A stretch of 64,000 nucleotides of DNA from NCBI GenBank assembly GCA_037127315.1, contig JBBBDQ010000227.1:810501-874500 (forward strand). Direction: 5' to 3'. This document shows positions 34,570-46,714 of this stretch, piece after piece. Source of the DNA: Ascarosepion bandense (lineage: Eukaryota > Mollusca > Cephalopoda > Sepiida > Sepiidae). Both the position numbers and the translations under genes were made by a program. Positions within the stretch are counted from its first letter, which is position 1, and each line of letters begins with the position of its first letter. The notes beneath the pieces were generated by a model, which was given only the letters and a program-made list of their open reading frames with translations, searched no databases and was not told the DNA's origin.

Positions 34570-35030
34570 TCACTAACCCTAAGTAAAGATATCAAACAGC
34601 CCTTTCCCGAAAATACTGGGAATTAAAACACAGGAAGATCTCAATAGAAACCAAGAAAAGATTACTAGACTGCTACGTGATGTCAGTTCTTCAATACGGC
34701 TGTGAATGCTGGACAATATCATCGAAAATGAGGACAAAACTAGAAGCGGCCGAAATGTGGTTCTACAGAAGGATGCTACGGATGTCGTGGACTGAGCATA
34801 CAAGCAACGACGAAGTGTTAGAAAGAATGGCAACAAAAAGGAAATTGATGCTGAGCATCAGGAAGAGACAACTGAAGTTCCTGGGACATGCAATGAGGAA
34901 GGAGAGCCTGGAGAACCTGATACTGACTGGACAGATAGAAGGAAGGAGAGACAGAGGAAGGCAGCGGATAACATATTTGCAGGGCGCATAGGGACAGGGC
35001 ACATAGAAGAAGAAGAAGAAGAAGAAGAAC
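34570..35030 (+). pseudogene. RTE-like LINE C-terminal part with (GAA)n tail
   Basis: The frame 34677-34991 gives MSVLQYGCECWT, EMWFYRRMLRMSWTEH, IRKRQLKFLGHAMRKE and LILTGQIEGRRDRGRQ, the post-RT region of the 'endonuclease-reverse transcriptase' type of LINE. The 3' end is 'gggacagggcacatag' followed by (GAA)n at 35010-35029. 5'-truncated, and preceded by a (TA)n tract at 34495-34535. Confidence 0.85.
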
Positions 35031-35516
35031 CTAAATCCACAGATAAAGTAGAAACTGATAGGCAAGGCAAAAACCCCAAATAGTTTAAGAGACAGATGTA
35101 ATCTATATTTAATAGAACAAATTAAAATTTTGAAACTTCAATATCACAATGTACTTCTGAATAAGCGTAGATATATCATTAGTGTGTGTCGTCATTGAAG
35201 TAAATATAAATTGCTATAATTATCTTATTCTTCCATTTAGTCACAATAAGTTTTTTCTTTTTACAATTTGGTTAATCAGTTACCTTTCCCTCCTATCTAC
35301 CACGACTAACCCAATGGTCAAGCCACATACCTCCCACTACCATAGAAGAAAATACTACTAAGATCCCACCAGCTTAACCCTATAAAATCTAATATCCCAA
35401 CTAGACGAAGCCTGTGGCATTAGAATTTTCCCTCATTCTTTGTTTAAACGGGGTTGACAATGTATGTCTTAAAATGACATGTTAAAAATAGCTATTTTCC
35501 CTCTGAATTTTATCTG

Positions 35517-35962
<446 letters not shown>

Positions 35963-35964
<2 letters not shown>

Positions 35965-37370
35965 TAGCACACTCGGTATACTATCGAGGTAAATTCCGAT
36001 AGAGACGAACTCAAAAGAACTGTTAAATTCATTTATTTAATTTAACAGATTAACATAATTTAGAAAAGATTTTAGATTATTACAATGGGTAATACATATT
36101 TCACCGCATATTGCGGCTCGTCATATATATATATATTAATGATAAAAACAGTTTTAATAAATAGGTTCTATTTATGGTTAAAAGTGCTCAAATTCAGAGA
36201 TATTGTATATATATTAAAGTAATGAGCACTGAAGTCAATACGGTGCCGCTTTTATATGTAAGAACACTTAACACCTTGATCTGCTCAACATCTTTTTCCC
36301 TCATCTACTCAACACATTGTTGTCATTAGCAACGTTCGCTGATCTATGACGCTCCTGACTTTTGAATACCGCATCTAATGTTCATCTTTTATTGGCATAA
36401 AAGTACTATGCCTGATCACGTGATAATAACCAACTAGATTGTATTTTAAACAGATATTAATCGGAACCACTTTTTTCTGTATGAAACGGAAAGAATTCTC
36501 CAACTTATGTCAAAAGCAAATCATGGCATATCCACACGTCTCTACATTTCAACTGAACTTTTGAATATCATATAACTGTGAAATCTGTAGAGTTACTCCA
36601 AATAAATATCATTAAAGCCTCCAGTTCGCATGTTCAACATTTTCCTATATATTTTTGACGAGTGTCGAATATATTAAAAAACAAACTTACTTTCTGTTAG
36701 AGAACTAATGTCAGTTTAAGTCACTTTTGCCAAGATAGTTTTCATTTTAAGCCAAGCTCGTTCATAAACAACGAACACAATTTCTCTTCGTCTTTTTTTT
36801 TAGGGTGCATAGATGTAAAAAGAAGAAAAGAAAAAGAACACCCCGGGCATAATCACGAGCATCCATATCTCCTCTTGACCCGAGAGTGCATGGGTTGTGC
36901 AGTGCCTGGCGAAACAACCCACTTAGTCATTAAGCTATAATTATTATTTGATTTTATGACCAAAAGGCAAGAGTACTTTAAAGCAAGCACTCAGCCAATC
37001 TGTTCAATGACGAAACGGCAGAATAACTAAGCAGTGTCTTCAGAACGAATTTCTTCGCTACAACGAGTACACGGCAAATTGTGGTGGGCGGTGAGTTGAA
37101 TATAAGAATGTAGACGTTCTTTGAGATGTCGTCTATAAATTGTGCCTCTCAGTTACATCTGCTTTCCTCCCTGAATTGCTTGGTGAATCTTGTCTGTTCA
37201 TTACTGTGAACCAAGAATTGTCCGTCTAGTCGTTGTGGCTGTTGACGGAAAATTACATAAGAAGTTTTAGAAGCAGAGTAGAGTTAGAATGATAGTAATG
37301 ACCAGTTTAATGATTTTACTATGGTTGTCAGCCTATAATACGTTCTGTCTTACTTATTTATATAAGCAGA
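35963..37370. other. unassigned stretch, 1.4 kb
   Basis: No repeat partner or domain recognised. G+C rises slightly around 36830-37180, but no long frame lies there. Ends in (CA)n/(TA)n/(GT)n tracts (37370-37540). Confidence 0.35.
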
Positions 37371-37428
37371 CACACACACGCGCATACATGCATACATACA
37401 TACAAATATATATGTGTGTGTGTATACA

Positions 37429-37470
<42 letters not shown>

Positions 37471-37495
37471 GTGTGTATAAATGTATATATATATA

Positions 37496-37543
<48 letters not shown>

Positions 37544-38232
37544 CACTACCGGCCATAATTATTAGGCAACCCCAGTGTTTTAAAAAATTGATGTATTTCA
37601 TACTATTTTTTAGTATTTATTGTCAGTTGATTAATTGTAAATGAAAATAGGATGGTTCTTTTGTTAATATTGCACAATAACATGTGCATCAAATGAATTT
37701 ATAAATATTTTATAATTACCTATATTGAAGTTTCCTCAATGAAAGAATGAAGAAAATTTACGGTGATTCGGTCGAGTTTATCTTTGCTCCCTTATCTTGT
37801 AAAATTTTGCAAAGTCATAATAAAAAAAGAACCATTCTGTTTTCATTTAGAATTATCCATTTGGCAATAAATACTAAGAATAGTTTTAAATACATCAGTC
37901 AGTCAGTTAAGTGCCATACGTGATACACGCTTGGGCGATCATGTCTCGAAAGAGACATGACTGACTGGGCAGAAGATTATCCCGCAGTCGGTTGCCATTG
38001 CTTTCTGCGGAAGACTGGTTGCCGACCAAGGCTATAGAACCAAAGCTGTCCTGTTATTTAACCCATAACTGGAAGGAATAGACGGATTAATACCTTTTCC
38101 AAGGGTATTTGCGCGTAAGTGAATGCAATGAATTCGGTTGGAATTCGAACTCGGCTCCCCGATTTCTCGTTCCGAGCCGATATCCAATGCACCACAACGC
38201 ACATCTGGGGTGGCCTAAGTATGACCAGTAGT
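37544..38232. mobile_element. Tc1/mariner-type MITE with a SINE in its right arm
   Basis: The left end CACTACCGGCCATAATTATT matches in inverted form the right end at about 38206-38232 (ggggtggcctaagtatgacc, then agtagt). Long imperfect inverted arms continue inward (for example 'gaaaataggatggttctttt' near 37642-37661 against 'aaaaagaaccattctgtttt' near 37826-37845). No transposase frame. The terminal pattern is like Tc1-type elements; a flanking TA duplication is not clear. Confidence 0.75.
37897..38200 (-). mobile_element. tRNA-derived SINE, 304 bp, inside the MITE arm
   Basis: Full-length copy with flanking ACATC at 37892-37896 and 38201-38205. The hairpin CATGTCTC-GAAA-GAGACATG is intact near the left end, and the head complement lies near 38155-38195. 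Removing it restores the right arm of the MITE. Confidence 0.92.
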
Positions 38233-38249
38233 TTACATATATTTGTATT

Positions 38250-38284
<35 letters not shown>

Positions 38285-38659
38285 TAAACATATACTGTTA
38301 AATATAAGAGACAATGAATGTCTTTTATGTTTGATCATGAGCCGTTCTAAACATCGTATTTTGCCTTTAATTTCAGTTGAAGATAAAGACAAAAATTTTC
38401 TAACATTTGACTAATTTTTTTAAGTTAGTTCTAAGCTTTCGAACGTTTAGAACGACTCATGATTAAACATAATAGACATTCATTGTCTCTTATATTTAAC
38501 AGTATGCGTTTAGAAAATTATCTACTGCCTCGATACACTATATATATATATATATATGAGTATAAATGTAGCTAAGCCTGTTCACATCTATCCTTCCATT
38601 CATATAACTTTGTAATTATGGAAATGGTACCTTGTGTGTTGCGTTTCTCTTCAGAGTCC

Positions 38660-39260
38660 GGGTAATCTTGGCTCTCCTCAACTTCATGTCTATCCGAGCT
38701 CTAAGAATTCTCTTTGTTACTTCTCTTTATGCTTGTTCTACTATCCATTTACATTTGTTTGTCAGATGAATGAATCACCGTTTCCCTTTACCCTTCAATA
38801 TGTCCTGTCAGTGTCAAATTCTCCAAACTCTTTCATTATATATCCGACGAATTTCAACAGTCTCTTTCTTATAGTAAGTAAAAGTGTCCTTTTCCTTTCC
38901 ATTTTTTCGAAAATGTTGTTGCCAGCAGGTTACGTCCACAACATTCTCATCATCCTTCTGCTGCCTTAAGTTTCTTCATCTGTGTAGAAATTTCCCAGTA
39001 TTCATTGTCTGATAAGAGATGTGATATTACATAAAAATTCAGTATTTCTTTCTTTCTATTTAACAAAATTCTCATGTTTCTTAATACTTTGCTTAGCTTT
39101 TGGAAAGAATATTTCAGCTTCTAATATGCCTTCGTTTGTCGGTTTTGCATTTTTCGTCCTCTGTTAAAAACACATCTCAGATATTTAAATTTTTGTACTT
39201 GCTTGACTTTCGAGTCTCTAATTCGTAGTCCGTATGTTGATCCGTTCATTTAGCTGAAAC
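38660..39260 (-). pseudogene. RTE-like LINE, decayed, longer fragment
   Basis: On the minus strand it follows the order of 42880-42203: a GTR.KQ.QK.KYL-like block near 39195, a K.LS.VL.-like block near 39100, YG.E..-like near 39010 and the EE.ENLI.TGQ-like block near 38820. Many stops and indels. Confidence 0.7.
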
Positions 39261-39448
39261 CTCACGAGTTGTTTCCTTGCAATGCATTTTTGGTTCGTTC
39301 TTTTCCCTTTTCTTTACTACCCTCTGAACGTGTTCTTGTAGATTACTTTCTGCGTCGGACAGACACTTTCACGAGTGGAGCCGCCAATATCAATCCTGGT
39401 AGAACGTCTAATTCTCCCAAAATCGCTTCACTGTAAAGACTGAACAAG

Positions 39449-39800
39449 TCCCGTAGCTTAGAGGTAGAATCACCAACTGATGTCAAATCGGTCGGGTTTC
39501 AATCCTGCCTTGAAGGATGTCTAACCATGCCGACGGGCTGTGATATAGCGAAACAGGACTGCCTGCGGATGAATTACGCTCTTGCCCGTCGATTGAGCAC
39601 TCTGGAGAAATAGATTTTTCAAAACAGTCGCTACTCAATGCTATTTACGCCTCGTTTATTCAGTAATGAATCTGAAAACTCTCGGATGCTAGGGTGTGTT
39701 TGCATTGTGTATATATGCCTTCCTCCCATAGTTTAGCGGTGGAATCACAGACTGATGTCTAATCGGTCGGGTTTCAATCCTGGCTGGAAGCAATCAGATG
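39449..39800 (+). mobile_element. second tRNA-like SINE family, two heads in tandem
   Basis: tRNA-like heads at 39449-39511 and 39722-39785 share 'gatgt' plus 'aatcggtcgggtttcaatcc' (B-box GGTTTCAATCC-like). A-box-like 'tagcttagaggta' and 'tagtttagcggtg' precede them. The spacer between heads (tttattcagtaatgaatctg and following) is also present upstream of the reverse copy near 46840-46915, so each unit includes leader and head. Confidence 0.75.
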
Positions 39801-39813
39801 TCTAAATAGATGA

Positions 39814-39817
<4 letters not shown>

Positions 39818-39853
<36 letters not shown>

Positions 39854-40222
39854 TAATTATTACATGAGAACTTGTGAAAAACTTGTAAATTTTGTTTCGA
39901 CTTTAAAAGAACAATATCTCATCAAGTAATAAACAATGATGGTGATAAACGTTTTTATTTAAAAAATAATTTGATTATATGAAAACAACACTTCAATTTC
40001 AGTTTTGGGAAAAACTCTTCGTACAAGGTAAACGCCCTTATTCAAGACCCAAGAATAATTACTAACAATAGACATTTTAGCAACGAAGTTTCTCCTAAAC
40101 AAGTGTATTGAACTCACAGGGAGTATTGTCCAAGATTATGCCATCTGCATCCCAGCGATCCAGGTAGTCTGGTTCTTATTTTGCGAATGGTCGCAGAATA
40201 TCCGCTTGGCTAATATTGTTGT
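39818..40222. other. (TA)n and unassigned stretch
   Basis: (TA)n at 39818-39849, then AT-rich sequence without a recognised element. Confidence 0.35.
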
Positions 40223-40356
40223 AATTTACTAAGCGCAGCTTAGATGTGGCACAAGGCCGAAAGTATGGGGCACCCAGTGAGGATCGAACTCACTACTTAA
40301 TTGCAATAGTTCTAGCGAGACAAGCTTGCTAACCATTACACCACCTCGAGGTGCCC
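40223..40356 (-). mobile_element. third tRNA-like SINE family, unexpanded copy
   Basis: The minus-strand head (40356 to about 40283) reads like a tRNA: GGTGTAATGGTTAGCAAGC (A-box region) and GAGTTCGATCCTC (B box). The body then contains a single copy of the 41-base segment (40238-40279) that is tandemly amplified at 47939-50615, and the element ends 'gcgcttagtaaatt'. It is the ancestral-type reference for that array. Confidence 0.85.
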
Positions 40357-41785
40357 AATATTGGCTAATATTGTTTGTTTAGCAAGTGTGGTAAATAACT
40401 CTTCATCCTGTGTTCATGACCCAACTGAAATCTGCCTTGCTCTAACAACGCAGACATATAAAACAACAGTCTAAGTTCACATTATTAATCAAGAAATTGA
40501 AAAAAAAAACTTTCAAAATTAAAACAATAATATTAATTGGCTGATACTACCTAAACTTAGTGCATCCAATTTACAAAAATACTTTTCCTCTATTCTAGGT
40601 TCATAAAAATTGGCAGCCATTTTGCACTTTGATTTAAAAAAAAAAACGGTAACGCTTCTGCTAAATATCACAAAAATCTATTTTACAGGCGTAAAATATC
40701 TGTTTAAATATATCAAGGGAAAACCAATAAATTCTAGAATAAAATATGAAGAGCTAGCCGACTGAAATATGAATTCTTCCATCAGTGTCTTTTAACGTTT
40801 CGTGTTCAAATTCTGCTCGCGTATTACAACATTCATTAATAATATACTAAAATTAGAGTTACTTTTTCTACTCAACCGGAAAGAGACTGCCCATCTAATC
40901 TTCCTTACTCGGTTCCACTCATATTGTGGTGGCGCAAGGCTAATTGAAAGTGAGGAGCCCATGCGCTAGCTCATGGCGAAGTCGAAAATTAACCCAGTCT
41001 TCCCAACCAACGTAGGTCTGGCGTAGATATTCCGCCAACTATCATAATTTGGTGTAATTTGGGAGGTATTGCAGCAGTCTCAGAATCACCCTCTCATTGA
41101 CTTTTTGCGCTCTCTCTGAAGATAAATTCACAATTTGAGGGAGAGTAATTTCAACCAACAACCAAAACCGAGTGTTTCGCTACTAGAATTTACGCACCCC
41201 AAGCCCTGGTGGCGAGATGTGGCAGAAGATCGGTTTAAGTTGGGGAGCTGAACCAAGAGCACATGGCCTAAGGCCCAAATTGCCCAGTTCACGCATCCAA
41301 AGTCGCACTGGAGGCGATATTTTACTGAACTTACTTATGTGGCCAATAAGAGAGAGAAAGAGTCCGAAGAAAAAGAAACAATTTGAGTGATATAAATGTT
41401 AGCTTCCAACTCAAACAGGGTGGGGTTCGCTACTAGTATTTAGTCCCCGTCAGCATCTGGCAGCATGTGGTAGTATGTAACCCCGTTCTCTCTTGGTGAT
41501 CTTTATACCAGTTTCTTGCATCTTCTTTCCTGTAAAACTTTCATATTTTTAGTGTAGATATTTGCCAACGCTATCATGACGACTTTTATATTAAGTTAGT
41601 GCTAACAATGTGCAACTTGATACAAGATATTCAATTGTTTCTAGATATTTATTTAATTATTTGTTTATTATTATTATTATTATTATTAGTAGTAGTAGTA
41701 GTAATAGTAGTAATATTTTTACTTGAGAGAGAGTGAACAATATGCCAATAAAGTGACGCTAGGATACACAAATACGAAACGCTAC
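40357..41785. other. unassigned stretch with an internal loose repeat
   Basis: Around 41150-41190 and 41390-41440 the phrase 'cgctactaga/gtattta' recurs after similar leaders ('aatttgag'), suggesting an old duplicated element. (ATT)n lies at about 41665-41690. No frame recognised. Confidence 0.35.
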
Positions 41786-42101
41786 ACAGGGTGTCCATAA
41801 AGTCCGTGTGCTCTTTAAAAAATTGATAACTTTATTTGTAATTGTGATAGAAATAATCTGTAAAAATGTTATAAAGTTTAATGTACCTAGTTTTAAGTAT
41901 AGTTATTGAATAATTCTTTACCACAATATTTGCAGAAGACCGATTTATGGCAGGGAGCACAGGCGCGAGTACATGAGCAAAACAAAAGAAATGCTCTGTC
42001 CCCACGCAACCAACGGCGCACTGGCTTCTATATTCCACCGACTCTCCTTCTTTTGTGCATTGAGAGGAGTGCTTTCTGCAGGGTTGGAATCCATAAGACC
42101 A

Positions 42102-42880
42102 TCTTCTTCTTCTTCTTCTTCTTCTTCTTCTTCTTCTTCTTCTTCTTCTTCTATGTGCCCTGTCCCTTCAGGACGTAGGCGATCATGGTTCTCCACGTCT
42201 CTCTATCCCATGTTTGCTCCTGTTACTCCTGGCAATCCCCGTTCCGTCATCCACCTGATCAGACCCTGCAAATATGTTATTCGCTGCCTTCCTCTGTCTC
42301 TCTTTCCTTCTATCTGGCCAGTCAGTATCAGGTTCTCCAAGCTATCTTCATCATTGCGTGTCCCAGGAACTTCAGTTCTCTCTTCCTGATGCTCAGTATT
42401 AATTCCTTTTTGTTGCCATTCTTTCCAACACCTCATCGTTGCTTGCATGCTCAGTCCACGATATCTGCAACATCCTTCTGTAGAACCACATTTCCGTTGC
42501 TTCAAGTTTTGTCCTCATTTTCGTTGATATTGTCCACCATTCACTGCCGTATTGAAGAACTGACATCACATAGCAATCCAGCACTATTTTCTTTGTTTCT
42601 AGTGAAATTTTCCTGTGTGTTAGTACTTTACTCAGCTTCTGGAACGCGTCCTTTGCCATGCCAATTCGCCTTCGGATCTCTGTGTCGCACTTTCCATATC
42701 TTGTTAGAACACTTCCCAGGTATTTAGATTTTTGTACTTGCTTGATTCTGGTCCCCCCCACCTGTATATGGCATTTTGGGATGCACCTTTTGCTGATGAG
42801 CATGTATTCAGTTTTCTTGAAGTTTATTTGTAGTCCTTTTTTGTCACTCTCCACCGCTACCTTCTGTGGACCAGGCATCC
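42102..42880 (-). pseudogene. RTE-like LINE C-terminal part, (GAA)n tail
   Basis: The minus-strand frame 42878-42399 starts within GLQINFKKTEYMLIS and continues SKYLGSVLTRYGKCDTEIRRR, AKDAFQKLSKVLTHRKISLE, LDCYVMSVLQYG and EMWFYRRMLQISWTEH. After a frameshift near 42450 it continues to LILTGQIEGKRDRGRQ. The 3' end, in plus orientation at about 42155, abuts (TTC)n at 42102-42152, that is (GAA)n in the sense strand. This is the longest coding remnant of the family in the window. Confidence 0.88.
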
Positions 42881-42941
42881 TTTATTTGTATATATTTTTT
42901 ACGCTCTGCCCGAATATAAAAACGCAATTTGAGCGATATTT

Positions 42942-43328
42942 AAGCTAATTATTCTTCAGATAAGAACTGGTTGGAAGACGAAATAGAACAGTTTTTATAA
43001 GTTTTAGTTCAAGAAACGAATATTAATCATTTCATTTGCTATCAATGGCCCTTATATTTATTAGAAAAACCCGGGTTCTTTAAATTTCATAATTAAATAC
43101 TCGTAGCCAAAATAATAAGGCTAATGCAAATAAAATTTTGCGTTGTGAGATTCAACCTCTTATTTGAGTCAGTGAGTTAAATTCCATTCGTGAAACACGC
43201 TTGGGCGATCATGTCTCGAAAGAGACATGACTGACTGGGCAGAAGATTATCCTGCAGTAGGTGCTATTACTTTCTGCGGTAGACTGGTTGCCAGCCAAAG
43301 CCATAGAACCCACTGTCCTGTTATTTTA
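42942..43328. repeat. duplicated segment, copy 1 (with truncated SINE)
   Basis: Matches 44211-44610 at nearly every base. The differences seen are one A/G substitution and a 13-bp indel (an extra 'acacttatcattt' in copy 2). It contains the left 160 bases of a minus-strand SINE (43170-43328) with its left target duplication CTTATTTGAGT (43159-43169), but the SINE head and right flank are missing. Confidence 0.93.
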
Positions 43329-44210
43329 GCCTCCAGTCTCCCAAAAAGGTATGTTGCTATTGTAGCTGTTCCATACTCGTTGTTTCACGCCGGTACACTT
43401 TATTTTCTAACATATAACTTGAAGAGTGTAATCAAGATGCTGATATTCCACACTACCCCAAACAAAAGACAAGGAAAGAGTCCCCCTGTATCAATCTAGA
43501 AATAGCGATAATAACTACTGGACTTGAGAACCCTGTTTTCTGGAAAAGTTGTTTTAAGAGAAACATTTTATAAATTTCAAAAGTTTCAACCGAAAAGAGT
43601 ACTGGCTACTCGGTCAATTAATGTGAAATGTTTCCTTGTAAGGAAACAGCTATAGTTACTATTATCATTACCATATTGCAAGTGTCTACCAAATCTCTTC
43701 CCTGTAATTCCACATTGAAGACTTTGGTGTTTAGGTGAGCGCTATCACTGTTAACTAATGCCGGTGGGAGAAGACGTAACTATCTCACTTAGAGAGTGAA
43801 TCTTTTTCAGCTTGTATATATTGTCTGTGTGTCGCCGCCGAAAGAATTAATTGTACATTCATCAGATTCCTCTCAAAATTCAGTAAAGACAGTGATTTCT
43901 ATTTTTGCCTTCAGATTGACCGGTACTCGTAAAGTTTTTGCTTTCTGGCCAAACTCAGACGCTCGATTGATGTTCTGCGTAATTCAACGAGGTGGCTGCA
44001 GACTGCTTCTTAAAATCAAAACTGCATTCATGGGAATGTTCCAAGATGCCTCCAATGACAAATTGAATGGGAGCAGCGGTCTTGTGATTTCCACTCGATA
44101 AAGACAAAGCGAAACTCTAACGTTCTCTTCATTATCTACTGACATGAAAAATGGAATCGTTTCTTGCAGACTTCATTTATCTGATTCTTCCTTTCTTCGA
44201 ACGGCATCCG
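43329..44210. other. unique spacer between duplicated segments
   Basis: Contains a 101-codon frame (43796-44101) beginning MNLFQLVYIV with no recognised domain. Codon content is less biased than the surrounding AT-rich DNA, so a decayed exon cannot be excluded, but I do not call a gene. Confidence 0.3.
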
Positions 44211-44769
44211 AAGCTAATTATTCTTCAGATAAGAACTGGTTGGAAGACGAAATAGAACAGTTTTTATAAGTTTTAGTTCAAGAAACGAATATTAATCATT
44301 TACACTTATCATTTCATTTGCTATCAATGGCCCTTATGTTTATTAGAAAAACCCGGGTTCTTTAAATTTCATAATTAAATACTCGTAGCCAAAATAATAA
44401 GGCTAATGCAAATAAAATTTTGCGTTGTGAGATTCAACCTCTTATTTGAGTCAGTGAGTTAAATTCCATTCGTGAAACACGCTTGGGCGATCATGTCTCG
44501 AAAGAGACATGACTGACTGGGCAGAAGATTATCCTGCAGTAGGTGCTATTACTTTCTGCGGTAGACTGGTTGCCAGCCAAAGCCATAGAACCCACTGTCC
44601 TGTTATTTTACCTATAACTGGAGGGAAGATACAGATTAATAATACATTTCCCAAGGGTACTTGCGCGTAAGTAAATGCAATGAATTCAACTGGAATTCGA
44701 ACTCGGCTTCTCGTTTTCTTGTTCCGAGTCAATATGCACTGCACCACAACGCACACTCCTTATTTGAGT
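44211..44769. repeat. duplicated segment, copy 2, with intact SINE
   Basis: 44211-44610 is the duplicate of 42942-43328. The minus-strand SINE is complete here (44452-44758) and has an 11-bp target duplication CTTATTTGAGT at 44441-44451 and 44759-44769. This copy is the older arrangement, since it alone has both flanks. Confidence 0.93.
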
Positions 44770-44995
44770 AGAGCTTCGAAATATGAAAAGAAGAAAAATT
44801 AATAATGTTTTTTAGCATTTAATAAGGAAAATATAAATACTGGTAAATTAGGCTAAATAGTAGATGTTCAAAATTTGAAGAGCATATTTAAAAAAAAATT
44901 AATCAGTAAATACGTATCGAAATTAACTCATTGGTGTTAAGACATTAGTGAAGTCATCTCTCACCAGTACCTCCTGCGTTACATTAGGTAAAAAC

Positions 44996-45735
44996 ATGGC
45001 AAAAGGCTAAGACGTTCACCGAGTTTGAAGGTGGGAGAATATTCGAGCTGAAAAAGCAAAGGATGTGCTATCGCTCGTGCTATTGGATGTAGTAAAAATG
45101 CTGTTGATAATTTCTTAAAATACCTTAGAAGATATGGACTGCAACTTCATGATAATTTCATCGGAGATGCGCAGGAGGGAATCGATGGCTTATTCGAGAC
45201 ACGAGTTGATCGTTGAACTACATCAAGGCTTTTACCGACGCAGAAAGCAGAAGAACATAAGACAGCATCTTTGAGAGAAAGGATTTAAAGGACGTGAACG
45301 TGTTCAAAATTCACGCCATATTTGACACGACAAAACAACACGGGAAAACATTGCTGATAAGCGATAAACATAGAACATAGAAAAGTGGAAGATGGCTTTG
45401 TTCTCTGATGAAAAAAATAAAAAATTAGCCCGAATGATCCGGATGGCTTCCAGTGTTACTGACGTAATAAGGGTATCCTACTGAAGACATGTTTTACACG
45501 ACAAAGTTGAGGATGTTCCATCATGATCTGGCGTGTTATATGCTTCCAAGGAACAATGAAGCTTCCGGTGATACAGGAACGTCAAATCGCGGCTGATTAC
45601 AATGGCATATTGAAGAGAATATTGTTACTGACTGAATACTCTCGCTTGCTTGGAAATGGTGGAAATGACTTGATCTTTCAGCAGGACAATGATTCAGTCT
45701 ATCCCAAACATGTTTTGAGTTTTGCCTATAGGTAA
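44996..45735 (+). pseudogene. Tc1-like transposase pseudogene
   Basis: Reads as a Tc1 transposase in three frames. An N-terminal helix-turn-helix-like region contains pieces such as IGCSKNAV and FLKYLRRYG. A block FSDEK carries the first catalytic Asp context near 45400. The final frame, 45523-45735, shows the MIWR and QERQIAADYN blocks and then FQQDND with the second Asp. The third acidic residue and the C-terminus are missing. At least three indels. No flanking inverted repeats recognised. Confidence 0.8.
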
Positions 45736-45892
45736 GAAAATAAGTTTCTGCTAAGCAAACTTTGTCTTATTAATAATTCCTTGAGATTTGAAATTATATA
45801 CGAGTTCGTTATTATGTTATGTTTCTCTATCCAGTCTCAGTAACTCAGTGTCAAATTCTTCGAGCTTCCTTCCATATAATGTGTCTAGGCAT

Positions 45893-46172
45893 ACGGTCTA
45901 TCACGTTGAATACACTGGTTCTCGCTTGATCACCGAAGTTAAGCAACGTTGAGCCTGGTCAGTACCTAGATGGGTGACTACTTGAGAATATCAGGTGCTG
46001 TAAGCGTATAGTGACGGATGTGCCTTGTGTTCCAGTGGATAACGGCTCGGAAAGAGAAATCGGTGAGCCGAGTTCGAAATCCAGTTGAATACCCTTCATT
46101 CACTTAAGCACTGGTATACTTGGGAAAGGTATTAATCCGTCCCTTCCCTCCAGTTAAATAACGTAGGTAGGA
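45893..46172 (+). mobile_element. 5S rRNA / tRNA chimeric SINE, copy 2
   Basis: 45893-46008 is a clear 5S rRNA-like sequence: 'ccgaagttaagcaacgttga' covers the internal promoter A-box region and 'gatgggtgacta' the C-box region. It carries an insertion near the 5' end. The tRNA-SINE head follows within about 10-20 bases ('ccagtggataacggctcgg', then B box GAGTTCGAAATCC), and the body continues to about 46172, where it is truncated. Confidence 0.88.
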
Positions 46173-46384
46173 CTTGGGGACTCTGCCCTTAAAAAAACAG
46201 AACAAATCCCAATAAATCTAGATATTCGAAAATAAAAATTTATTGCTAGATAAAAAACTAACATAAAAACCACAATAAATTGATGAAAGAAAAATGGTAT
46301 AAATAAAGTTTAGTTGGCAATAAATGACCTGCCGAGGTTGATTTGACATAAAAGCAACACAACCAACCAACATAATGTGTTTAA

Positions 46385-46575
46385 TTAATTTCTTCTCTCT
46401 TTCTGATCTTGAGTCTAAGTGTTCGTTTTGTTTTCATGATTTGTTGTCTTGTCCGTTTATAGTTTTCTCTGCATCTTTTTGTAGACATTTTCCTGATTTT
46501 TAATACTTGGCTAAATATTTTTGGAATGCATCTTATACTATTCAAGTAAACATTCGGATTTTCCATCCTCTGTTA
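46385..46575 (-). pseudogene. RTE-like LINE fragment
   Basis: The minus strand reads IRCIPKIFSQVLKIRKMS and REN-type residues, matching the region around RRIGMAKDAFQKLSKVL of the copy at 42655-42600. Both ends are missing. Confidence 0.55.
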
Positions 46576-46576
46576 C

Positions 46577-46706
<130 letters not shown>

Positions 46707-46714
46707 GTCATCCA

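Noticed and set aside
40283..40356. True tRNA gene
   Set aside because: Promoter boxes are tRNA-like, but the acceptor stem ends do not pair well, the sequence continues into a repeated SINE body, and there is no terminator.
41793..41990. DNA-transposon end at 'acagggtgtccataaagtcc'
   Set aside because: The start resembles ends seen in some cut-and-paste elements, but I found no inverted partner or transposase nearby, so it is not listed as an element.
45893..46008. Functional 5S rRNA gene
   Set aside because: It has an insertion near the 5' end and substitutions in paired regions, lacks a T-run terminator at the right place, and is fused to a SINE head.
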